28,985 nt of DNA, from the NCBI GenBank assembly GCA_900660155.1, contig CABFPE010000889.1, positions 108,991-137,975 of the forward strand, written 5' to 3'. Every line of letters starts with the position of its first letter. Within the stretch, counting starts at the first letter, position 1. Below are positions 1 through 8,901 of this stretch, in pieces. Under the pieces are notes generated by a model that worked only from the letters and a program-made list of their open reading frames with translations, made no database searches and had not been told where the DNA came from. This stretch comes from Hofstenia miamia. Its lineage: Eukaryota; Xenacoelomorpha; Acoela; Hofsteniidae. The translations under genes were made by a program, and so were the position numbers.

Positions 1-12
1 TATATATATATA

Positions 13-757
13 GGCATCGGCCTATAATTTGCTGCCATCTCTCGTTCTCCATTCTCATTCCTTGTTTATGATTCTCGTTCTTGTTTCTTGACGCACTTCC
101 TACGCTGCTCTCCGCTATGAGTCTTTAGTCATGCGCGAATATACTCTCCGTAGCGTAGCATGCTGATGATGTTGATGATATTCAGTTCTGCCGTTGGCAG
201 GTTGTGCATCTGCTATTTACATTTATTTAATTTAGTTTAAATAGGGCAGCTCGTTGGGCGATCATTCAATAAAGTTTTAGTTTAGACCAGTTCACTCGTT
301 ATTTTATCTGCTATATTCTATTAAGGTGGCCATGAGCAGCTAAACTTTTTACGGAACTGAGGGGGCCGCATAGGGTGTAATTCAGCCGCAGGATGTGCTC
401 GGCCGTCTTATGACTCTATGCGGACCCGTTCCTTTCTGAGATTTAGCTGATGCAGAATCGTTCGTTATGTTATTTGATGCTTGCTATAACGCTTCGCTTC
501 GGCAATCCTGGCCACTATATCTCTCATGCATCCTATAGTAGGCCGTTATGTGGTTCTATCAGTATACACGATTTATTCCGGATCTTTAGTACTCGATACA
601 TCGTTTCGCGGACAGTTGTATTGAATATAACTTTTACTGACCGCTCTTTAAATGGTGCATTGAGTTCTCTTGACTACGCGATAGTAGATACCGCGCTCTC
701 ATCAATTTATTCCTTTATACTTTTTACTATTGTTACGCTAACTCTGATAATGCTAGA
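13..757 (+). mobile_element. CpG-rich, TA-bounded module with LTR-like signals (unclassified, possibly a TE fragment)
   Basis: This block stands out from the rest of the window. I count about 39 CpG dinucleotides in roughly 745 bp, against about 4 in the 1.3 kb at 16441-17758, and it is visibly GC-richer. It is bounded by (TA)n on the left (1-12) and right (758-803). Within it, a TATA-like TTTAAATAG near 237-245 is followed about 25 bp later by a poly(A)-type AATAAA at 268-273 and a T-rich stretch, the order expected in an LTR (U3-R-U5). A 107-codon open frame at 450-773 runs into the TA repeat and resembles nothing I know, so I do not call it a gene. Neither terminal repeats nor a target duplication can be shown, because both edges are TA repeats. 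It could be an LTR-element fragment, a TA-targeting retroelement or a host CpG island. The strand follows the TATA-to-AATAAA order. Confidence 0.35.
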
Positions 758-774
758 ATATATATATATATAGA

Positions 775-803
<29 letters not shown>
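758..803. repeat. (TA)n microsatellite with one GAA interruption
   Basis: Two TA runs are separated by a single interruption at 773-775. They follow directly on the CpG-rich module, and the window also begins with TA repeat at 1-12, so the module sits inside or between TA tracts. Confidence 0.9.
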
Positions 804-806
<3 letters not shown>

Positions 807-2087
807 TGCTCGTAGTTAATTGAAAAAGTAAAAATTCGTGATAAAATTATAAAAAATTTCAAAATTTGAAGGAAGTGAAGAATTTATATTTTCAACATGT
901 AGTGACTAAGGAACATAAATTATATTGCACCAATATTTATTGGGTGCATTTTTGATTTTATATTTATTGTATATTCACCTTCATATAACTTGTCCCAATA
1001 TTAGAAGTTACAATCAAGATAGAATTAATGAAAACTAACCAACTATTCGTAGATTAAATTATTGTCACACGATTCTTCATAAGATATATAATCAAATTCG
1101 GTTGAAGCATATTTAAATTGTAATATTGCATATTTCGTTTTGAAAATATTGACGCAGTTTAGCTCAAAAAGATAAATGTCAAGTGTCTAATTTTTTTTAG
1201 AAATTTTTTTTCATAAAGGGGAGTAAGAATTTTGCAAAATTTCCCAATTCATTAAGAAAAAGTCAAAAATTGATATTTTTGATAAATTTTGTACACATTA
1301 GATCCTAAAATTGAAATTAAGGCAATTCTTATAAATATTAAGGATGGTGCACTTGTGATAATGAAGATTTACGATAATTTATTTTCAAAAATAATTCTAA
1401 AATCTGCAAACTAAATATAAACAAAAACACTATGCATATTTAAAATTGCATGTTATAATAATAGAATTCGTCTATGTTTTAATGTTTGCTTGGGTGGTTT
1501 CCAGGATTGACTAATGTTTTGAATGCATGGACAATGTTGTCTCCAAAAGTAATGCACTTTATAATCTTAATTCCTTCATATTTTAATTGATGCTTGCCAA
1601 ATCTAATTAATTTTTATTCTAAATCTCTTAATTAAATTAATGAAATCTATAGCAAGTAAAAATATATCAAACAAGAGATAACATAAGATTCATCGCATTT
1701 ACAATTTGACAACATAAAGAATATGTTAAAATTTATTTTGGTACTTATTGGTTTCTGTGAAAATTTACCATCTCTAAAAACAAACTAAACCTCTTTGAAA
1801 AAATATTTTTCGATTTTTATTTTAAGGAAGAAGAGGTAAAAAAATTTTACAACAGAATAAACAGAAAGAATTTACCAGTTGTTTGTCATAATCTGATGAA
1901 AATTGCGGAATCAGAGTGCACCCCTCTTCCTCCTCCTAAATTGCAAATTCCAAAAAATACATTGAGTGCATTTAGTAAATTTAATTATTTTCTTCTCGCC
2001 ACTATTATTTAGTTTCAACAAGATTTCGAAAAATGTTTGTTTGTTTTTATCGCACGTTCAAAAAGGATAGTATTTTAAAAAAAATTA
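804..2087. other. AT-rich non-coding stretch
   Basis: I see no gene here. The stretch is AT-rich with frequent stops in all frames, homopolymer A/T runs and very few CpG sites. A short frame after an acceptor-like TTTCCAG near 1497-1503 encodes a few hydrophobic residues but has no recognisable motif. It is intergenic or a distant intron of the receptor gene. Confidence 0.6.
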
Positions 2088-2175
2088 CTAACCCTAACCC
2101 TAACCCTAACCCTAGGCCGATTCAACTTCACGTAAGTAAAAGGATACCTAAAAGGGGCAGTATTTTTTTAATATT
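2059..2175 (+). repeat. Imperfect direct repeats flanking the telomeric tract
   Basis: The left copy at about 2059-2085 contains AAAAAGGATAGTATTTT and is followed by A-rich DNA. The right copy at about 2149-2175 contains AAAAGGGGCAGTATTTTTTT. Both have the order A-run, GG, (T/C)AGTATTTT, and they bracket the CCCTAA tract and about 35 bp of unrelated sequence. A target duplication made during repair is one reading. The copies are short and A/T-rich, so chance similarity is possible. Confidence 0.4.
2088..2114 (-). repeat. Short interstitial telomeric repeat, (CCCTAA) about 4.5 units
   Basis: A 27-bp run of CCCTAA units is read on the plus strand, so TTAGGG lies on the minus strand; only the last base of the final unit departs from the pattern (CCCTAG). 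TTAGGG is the telomere repeat of most non-arthropod, non-nematode animals. Short interstitial tracts of this type are known to arise when telomerase or telomeric DNA is used in double-strand-break repair. The flanks are ordinary AT-rich DNA, so this is not a chromosome end. Confidence 0.85.
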
Positions 2176-2607
2176 ATTATACATAATTTATTGAAATTTA
2201 ATTATCTCAATCTTGAATAATTTAGTGATTCTCTTTGCTTTATTACCGATTTGGAAATCTTAAGATCATTATCACTCAATTGATTTCTCAACATTCAGGT
2301 CTTCTTTTAGAATATAGTTTTAAATTTTTACTGATTGGTTGTGAGTTAGCTGCCCATTTTTCGAATATTTATTGGTGGTTTTGTAGAATCAAATGCAATT
2401 TTTGTACTCATTAAAGATGTGTAGCACATGTTCGATAATGACTATACCATGATTTATGATATTATTTAAATATATAGCAAGCATAATAAGAAAATGAGAG
2501 TTCCTTGATCTTTCAGTGCTCAATTCTTCTCCTTGCTATCCATTTGTTAGGTAATTCTTAATTCTTGCAAAATATTTCAATTCATGGAATTAAATGTTTC
2601 ACTTCAA

Positions 2608-2657
2608 TCATCATTAGAAATTGAAATAGCTTTCATCATTAGAAATTGAAATAGACT
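2608..2657 (+). repeat. 25-bp tandem duplication, two units
   Basis: Two adjacent units, 2608-2632 and 2633-2657, share TCATCATTAGAAATTGAAAT and differ only in the last three bases. It looks like a small replication-slippage duplication with no evident function. Confidence 0.85.
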
Positions 2658-2920
2658 TAATTTGTTGAGTAAATGAAAAAAATGCATCTTTGGTACAATA
2701 CCATCCCCCTATGAAATTCGAAAGCGATAGTACAAATAAAAATAATATCATTAATTGTTTTGATTGATATTGCAAGTCTCGAAATAAAAACTCGCAAAAG
2801 CAGTTGGGACAAATGCAATTTTTTGTATTCAGTGCTATTTTTGCTGCTTGAAGTACATATATATATATGTATATGTTATGCCTCTACTGGATAGTCCTCA
2901 AATATATATGTATACATGTA

Positions 2921-2945
2921 TTATATATATATATATATATATATA
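2921..2945. repeat. (TA)n microsatellite
   Basis: A nearly pure TA run of about 25 bp in non-coding DNA. Confidence 0.85.
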
Positions 2946-3996
2946 ATGACAATTAAGTTTTTTTTATTGCTTCATTATTCATTCAGTAATAACACTAGCA
3001 GATACATATACTTCCAAATATATTTTGTTTTTATTGACCATGTATGATTTTCGAATTTGAAGCTTCAGTGGTAAATATATACTCAAGGAGAAATCGCCTG
3101 ATTTAGTGTAAATTATTAGAAACTTTTAGCAGTTTCTTTATTTCATCAGTTAAGGGACATTTATCCATTAATTGATATTATCAATGGAAAATGTAATTTA
3201 CTCAATATCTTAAACTCTATTTCATGGGAATTTAAAAATGATTTGATATATATAAATGAAAATTTTTCATTTTGGGGATTTTTACATTTCAAATTCATTC
3301 AGAGTGTTTTCTTAAAGAAATAAATAAGTTTATAATCATATCTAGTTGAAAAATGGTTAAAAAAATATTTTGAATTTTTCTGTCTTCAAATTTCAGAAAT
3401 TGTTTGAAAATCTGTAAGAATTTGTCCACAAACATTAATGTAATAAAAATATTTGACAAATTGCCCGTCAAAAATAATGCACCTTAGTGTTCTATCATCT
3501 AGGATATAATATGCAAACCAATCAATGGGATGTCTCATCAGGCATTGTAAAAATGATTTAATGGACCTTTTGTATAAAATCCTCGATTTTGTCAAAGCTT
3601 TATTTTCTGCATTTATAGTTTGATTATAAAAAATATTTTTTTGTTAAAATTTAATAAAATTGAAAAAATGTTCACTAGCGTAAGCATTGTCAAAAGATAT
3701 CACTGAAAAACTCAATTTGAAGAAAATTATTATTCTCTTAATGTCTTATTCAATTATTACTAAAATAAACATACACTATCATATTTTTGCTTGCATTAAT
3801 ATTGTGAACATTACTAGTCATTGGATACATAATGATTTCTCTAAAAATGTTTCTTTAGTTTTCCTATTTGAAAAACTAACTAGAGCCATTAAATAACAAT
3901 GGAAAGTAACTTACGTAATCCTTAGCTGACATTTTGAATATTTTTTCTAATTATTCATTTTCAAATTTATGAAATGATTGAAATAAATGTATTTAG

Positions 3997-5731
3997 ATTC
4001 TCTCAAATTCTTTTTTCATTATCACAACAATAGCATTCGAGCGATTTATAGCAGTGATGTTTCCAATATTCTACAAAAATTCATTTGGAAAGAAAGCTTG
4101 CTATTGTTTGATAGGCATTCCTTGGCTATACACATGCATTATCTATGCGTTCAAAGACTACGTGTTTGTGTCTCTTGATAAATATCGTTGTACTGGCGAC
4201 GTTTTAGTAAACGCTGCAGTCATTTATGGTTTCATAAGCGCTTTTGTCTACTTTTTGGAAGTTATTCTGCCTATTATTTTATACACTTGCATAATATTTA
4301 AGCTTTCAAGATCTAATCAAGGTAGATTTTAAATGACGCATATTATTTGAAATAACGGTTTCAAATTTAAAAATAGTTCATGCTTTGTCAAAATTATGTT
4401 CATGCCTTTGGGCGAGTATAGTATGAGTTTGCCTATTACCTGATATTTGCTCCAAATTCTTAGACTTCTCATGATTATGTATAAAAACAGCTACTCTGCA
4501 ATCCTTGTAAATTGATGACTTCATTAAAATATACTTGTTCTTAAGATATCATGGCCTTCGCACTTATTAACTATTAACAATTTTGTAAGAGTTGTTATAA
4601 GAGGTTTTCCACAATTTACATGCATATGGCTTTAATCTAGACATTTGTAACGTTGATCATTAAATTTTCAGCAAAATACTAAATTACATCTTGTGAAAAA
4701 AAATTCAATTTCATTGTGGTTGCCAAGCATCAAGAAAACTAATAATACCAGTTATATTTGCATATTGCCATCAAAGAGTCATGATTAATAGGGAAATGGT
4801 ATCTCTCAATGTACTAAATGTCAGTGAAAATTTTTTCTTGATAATTACAATGTGATTTAAAATTAAACATTTTTCAAAATCTAAGGATATATTGAATGTT
4901 CATAACATCCAATAGATGGCGCAACTTGTGCAAATTTCCTGAATTAAATTTAAATTGTTTAAGTAGAATCATTTGAAATTTAAGCGCACCCTTGAAATAA
5001 CCATTCTACCAAACAAAAAGTAATTTATAATTCAATAATGAAATTTTTCAAATTTAGCAGAATGAACTGATTTTTGATGTTATATTGACTATGAGAAATT
5101 GCAAAAATGGTAATGCTGTATTGAAGAATTTTCTATTAAGCTTAGCAATTAAATCCTTTTTTGGCAGAAGAGCTATTTTAATGTGCAACTGTAAGTAGAA
5201 GTAAAAACACAGAATAGTTGTTCAAAGGAAAATTTGACCATAAATATAAAATTGTACATTTTTGAACAAGCAAATGGTCAACCTCGCTTCCCACAATTCT
5301 ATATTATATATTATATTTTTATAATCATAATTCTCAAGGAATAGCTTTCTTCAATGTCCTAATTTGAATAATTTGAGTAACTAGGTCAGCTGTTTTTGAA
5401 AATACAGACTTAGCAATAGTATATAAATGTTCTTAAAATGTAATAATGCTATTTAGACAAATCCAACTCAATTGTTTCCAAGGCAAAGAATAATACCACA
5501 CGAATGCTATTTGTTGTTACATTTATATTCATTGTGACAACGTTCCCTAATCAAGCACATTACTATTTTCTTGGGAACATGATGAACGTTCAACTGTGGG
5601 AATTCCAAAGCATTTATCAAGAATTAGCTACATTGTTTATGATCAGCAACCTAGCAGTTAACTTTTTTGTGTATCCCATCGCCAACACCAATTTTAGAAA
5701 TGCAATGATGCAATTCTTAAGATTAAAATGA
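3997..5731 (+). CDS. Rhodopsin-class G-protein-coupled receptor, 3' two exons (TM3-TM7); 5' part not found
   Basis: The exons are 3997-4321 and 5457-5731 (stop TGA at 5729-5731). They join in phase 1, a G completed by AC to a GAC codon, and give 199 residues. What I see: the end of TM3 with E15-R16-F17 in place of the usual DRY; TM4 around residues 34-51 with the conserved W43-P42 area; a second extracellular loop with the expected cysteine C65; TM5 around 74-101 with P92; a polar third inner loop (102-124); TM6 around 125-139 ending in F-P (F138-P139); TM7 around 165-182 ending N177-F-F-V-Y181, a variant of NPxxY; then NxNFR and a very short tail. Replacement of the NPxxY proline is seen in some invertebrate peptide receptors, including FMRFamide-receptor-like ones, so a peptide ligand is possible but only inferred. 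By family knowledge it would sit in the plasma membrane and signal through G proteins. No exon for the N-terminus, TM1 and TM2 was found in the upstream 4 kb, so the gene has a distant 5' exon or is a truncated copy. No stop or frameshift breaks the visible part. Confidence 0.85.
4322..5456 (+). other. Phase-1 intron of the receptor gene
   Basis: The donor is AATCAAG|GTAGAT at 4321/4322. The acceptor is GCTATTTAG|AC at 5456/5457. The 1135-bp interior is AT-rich and stop-dense and holds no other gene. The intron falls in the third intracellular loop, between TM5 and TM6. Another TTTAG acceptor (3991-3996) precedes the first visible exon, so the gene has at least one further intron upstream. 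Confidence 0.8.
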
Positions 5732-6615
5732 AACATAAGCTTACTCAGAAGCACTTTGATTAGGACACTAAAGAGCAGTAGTAAAACATATTTATGCACT
5801 ATTCATGTATATATATATATATATAATTATGAGCGTTTTTATTTGAGTACATAATTTTAATTTTTACTTAGTATTTATATAATCTTATATTAAACTTAGG
5901 ATTTGCAGAAATAGCATTATTGAAATTTTCATACATATAATAATTACATTTCAATAATAATAGTAATAATAATAATATAAATAATAATAATAATTAATTT
6001 GCGTTTGTGACCTAGGGTCGAATTTACAGGACAAATTTTAGAAAAATAGCAAAATGCAGAATTAATTATATAGAGTAGTCTATTTTATTTTCACGTCGAC
6101 TCTCTACGCTTGCAAAAAAATGCTTCCTCAGATTAGTTTGGCTGTTATCTGAGCCAAATTTTCAAGCATTTGTAAATAGTAGTTGAATATTTTGACATCT
6201 GGTTGTAACAATTGCAATGCATGGTTTTCATCATTGGTTATTTCATACCATAATCTCTTGCATATTTATATATTTATTCATTATATTTTGTATATTTATA
6301 TATTTATACATATATTTTGGTCCTGAGTGCAGGCATTTTCTGCGTATAGTGACTTACATTCAGGTTTACCTAATAATTAGAAACAATATTTGCATCATAT
6401 AAAAAATTATAAATTTACTTGATTTTTCTGTGCTGCAATAATTTGTGATTTCTGAGAAAGGAAATTTGTAACCAACACTCAACAATAAGCAATAGATAAG
6501 CATTCGAAACCATAAGTATAAATAAACAAAAAGGGAAATTATTACAATGGCTGCTTATTACAAAAACATTGAGAAAATATCGAATTGTTTAAAATGTTTA
6601 TTTTTTCAAAATTTC
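5732..6615. other. Receptor 3' flank and non-coding DNA
   Basis: A possible poly(A) signal variant ATTAAA lies at 5889-5894; no AATAAA is placed better. The stretch carries a TA run (about 5808-5826), an imperfect AAT repeat (5953-5996) and a short hairpin (CTCAGAT 6127-6133 with ATCTGAG 6147-6153, 13-nt loop). A TATTTATA-rich stretch at about 6258-6315 is internally repetitive. I see no gene. Confidence 0.55.
5953..5996. repeat. Imperfect (AAT)n microsatellite
   Basis: A run of AAT units with TAG and TAT interruptions in the 3' flank of the receptor gene. Confidence 0.85.
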
Positions 6616-6616
6616 A

Positions 6617-6633
6617 ATATATATATATATATA
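6617..6633. repeat. (TA)n at the outer edge of the left arm
   Basis: This 17-bp tract is the outermost sequence that can be paired with the right arm (28963-28983, 21 bp). Whether homology goes on past it cannot be judged, since the window ends there. Confidence 0.85.
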
Positions 6634-6957
6634 CTTCATGCATAAGCAAAACGGTTTTTTTAATTAATTTTTTATAAATATATAACAAAATGTACAAGTG
6701 ACTGGTGGTTCCTAAGAAATTTTTTGTGCTTAAAAAGTATTTCATAATCAGATACCATCGCGGAGACCGCTGGATAAGCGCCAAATCATAGTGAATTGCA
6801 TACAAAAAAATTTACCCTTTTTCTCATTACTCACATTTTATATTTCTGCCCAAAAGACTGCTGGTGCTAAAGAAAATAGGAAACTGCGGGTTGTAAGCAC
6901 CAAAGAGATTGTGTATATAGTATGCATAATATATGTTGCATATATTTCAATTTTGCG

Positions 6958-6971
6958 ATATATATATATAT
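6958..6971. repeat. (TA)n, 14 bp, length-variable between arms
   Basis: The mirror tract in the right arm (28622-28647) is 26 bp. This contrasts with the TA tracts next to the N run, which are the same length in both arms. Confidence 0.85.
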
Positions 6972-7248
6972 GCACATATTAAAAGTTACTATGCATTTCA
7001 ATCAATTACTTCATTGTCATACTCAGCAGACATCTCAAATATCGAATGTGTATCCTGTCATATATTTGTTTATGCATTGCTTCTCTATGAATAGAATTTA
7101 GAAAACACGCTAATATATAATCTCATGTGGTTAATGGCCTAACAATTGTAATTTTTGACTTCATAGTAACATCTACCCACTGACGGTTTCAATATTTTGC
7201 GGAACTTCATGAAATTATATTATTATATTTGTAATACTCCAATTTAAT

Positions 7249-7381
7249 ATTGCACCCTGCAATGAGTGAGAAGTACATTCTGAATGATGTATATTTTTTA
7301 TTAGAGATTATTTTATCTTTAGGTTTTTGTTTTTTATATATTGTAATTTCAAGCCATTTATTTAACTAGTTTTGTAATTAT
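7249..7381 (+). other. Arm-specific block with no match to its mirror position (left version)
   Basis: The flanks are well conserved between arms: TACTCCAATTTAAT on the left side, AGCAACTGCATGGTGCAGGG on the right. The 133 bp between them is not recognisably related to the 136 bp at 28217-28352 in either orientation. No gene or TE signature is seen. Confidence 0.6.
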
Positions 7382-7490
7382 AGCAACTGCATGGTGCAGG
7401 GATGTACTCCTAAATAATTAACAAGAGCACTCAAATTTGCCCACTGCACTTTTATCTTATGTTTTGAAAAAAATTCCTCAAAAAATAAAG

Positions 7491-7627
7491 ACCAACTACC
7501 CACCGCGTATTATAACTTCATCAAGGGGCTGGGTCCCCAATCGAATTTAGCAATGGGGGTAGAGCCCTTTTAACACCAACTCGAGTACACCTCTGGCCTG
7601 GGTTTTAACAGGGCAGTATTTAGCATT
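7491..7627. other. GC-richer conserved block of unknown origin (left copy)
   Basis: This block is unusually GC-rich for the window, with several CpG sites, CTCGAG, GGGGCTGGGTCCCC and a run of G. An AATAAAG at 7483-7489 precedes it. It is kept almost unchanged in the right arm (about 27974-28110). It has no long open frame and no tRNA-like fold that I can make out. It may be an old TE end, an untranslated exon or a conserved non-coding element. Confidence 0.4.
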
Positions 7628-7962
7628 TTTGTAAGTTATTCCTAGTTTGTGATCAACTGGATTATTATGTCCAATTAAGTCTCTTTTTGGCCTGATTCAC
7701 GAGTAGTTCAGACATGAAGAATCACATAATGTAAATAAAGTGCAGATTGAAAGTTGGTTTAATTAATTGTTATTATTTAAGTTATTATCAGCCATTTGTA
7801 TACCAATTTAAAATTTGTAATTTCTAATTACTTTTAAATATACTTGCTTCTAGAGTGGCTTTGTTTTCTTTACAGGATATCTTACATTTTTAGTTCTTCA
7901 ATTTTTACCCAATCGTTGTTTAAGAATTTTTGACTTATTATACTTGTGATGCAAATTATTGA

Positions 7963-8040
7963 ATAGGTCTTGAGGAAGTTAACGGGGAGCTGCTTGGTGG
8001 AAGGGCACTACTCTCATCACTGAAAGTAGTCCATAGCTGA
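7963..8040 (+). other. Short exon-like open segment after an ATAG acceptor
   Basis: After GAATAG at 7961-7966 a 24-codon frame runs to TGA at 8038-8040, with residues such as GELLGGRALLSSL. The mirror copy (about 27541-27620, minus) keeps the frame but shows three amino-acid changes and one silent change. It is GC-richer than its surroundings. It could be the last exon of an unseen gene or a TE relic; coding potential is weak. Confidence 0.2.
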
Positions 8041-8737
8041 ATCAAATTGTGTAGGTATACAAATAGTCAAGTAGATAATATAATGACTTTGCTGGTTTTT
8101 CACAACATGTATTATAATTTTATAAGCATTTTATTCAGTGCACCTCCACTGCAATTAGGGATTTTATGTATCTTTACATTCAAATTGGATAAATATATTT
8201 TGACAATTACTGAGATAGAAAATAACATACAGAGTAAAAAACAGTTAAAAATCATGTCATTTCGTCTGAATCTGGAGGCAACTAAAACAGAAGAACTGAT
8301 TTTGGTTAGCCATTTCTATGGTGCAGTGTTACTTAAATATAATATTAATAGTTATATTAAATTCTGTGTGGTTGCAGTATTACAATTATTAAAACGTAGG
8401 AATCAGTAAATTCTTAAGGTAATTACTGAGACTTGGCATGGGGCTGATTGGACTTCTTTTGAATTACCAATTTTACAACATTACATGATTATAATTATAA
8501 CATAAACATCAATAATTCATTTTAATTTGATTAGTGAATGGCTTACTTGTTAAATTCTTACAGCAAAGTGAAAGTAGCACAATAATTCTTCACTACTTAT
8601 TTTGGTGTTTGCATATTCCCAAAGTATTAGGAAAATTTTACATCTGTAGCAAAATGTTTTTGCTATAATATATAATGAGTTGTCTGATATAATTAATGTA
8701 TTTAAAATCCAGACATTTTGAACAAATCATGGTGTTG

Positions 8738-8901
8738 TAAACTGCTACCATTTTGAGATATATTTAGCAGAAAAATTTTATAAAAATGGTGATTTTAATA
8801 CAGAGACTGCAAATTTAATAATAGAAACAAATATAGGAGGAGCTTATCACATTCCTGCTAAGAAAATATTTCCTATATGAATAAAATATTGTAAATGTTT
8901 G
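8738..8901 (+). other. 164-bp segment present only in the left arm
   Basis: The left arm reads GGTGTTG, then 164 bp, then CATTGTGTC. The right arm joins GGTGTTG directly to CATTGTGTC (around 26875-26890, minus). The segment ends in TGTTTG, so a 3-bp TTG identity is shared at both junctions, which fits a microhomology deletion in the right arm. No TIR, LTR termini or poly(A) tail suggest a TE insertion instead. Confidence 0.75.

Larger units (their letters stand above)
2115..3996. other. AT-rich non-coding stretch upstream of the receptor exons
   Basis: If the receptor gene is complete, this stretch should hold its upstream intron and perhaps the exon for TM1-TM2. I looked for a hydrophobic exon with a TM2-type L..A..D motif and a donor site and did not find one. 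The stretch includes a 25-bp tandem duplication (2608-2657) and TA runs around 2855-2872 and 2921-2945. The open frames at 3386-3595 (minus) and 3687-3896 (plus) look like chance frames in AT-rich DNA. Confidence 0.55.

Noticed and set aside
450..773. 107-codon frame in the CpG-rich module as a membrane-protein gene
   Set aside because: It reads into the TA repeat for its last codons, has no family resemblance, and lies downstream of LTR-like signals in a block whose codon content looks random.
2088..2114. Chromosome end
   Set aside because: Only about 4.5 telomeric units, with normal sequence continuing on both sides.
7963..8040. Terminal exon of an unseen gene
   Set aside because: Only 24 codons after the acceptor-like site, with three of four arm differences changing amino acids. 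It is listed as a weak feature but not accepted as coding.
8047..8409. 120-codon open frame, mirrored by a 100-codon frame at 27208-27510
   Set aside because: In the shared 100 codons all five substitutions between arms change the amino acid, with no silent change. There is no known motif, and it runs through AT-rich low-complexity sequence. This looks like non-coding drift.
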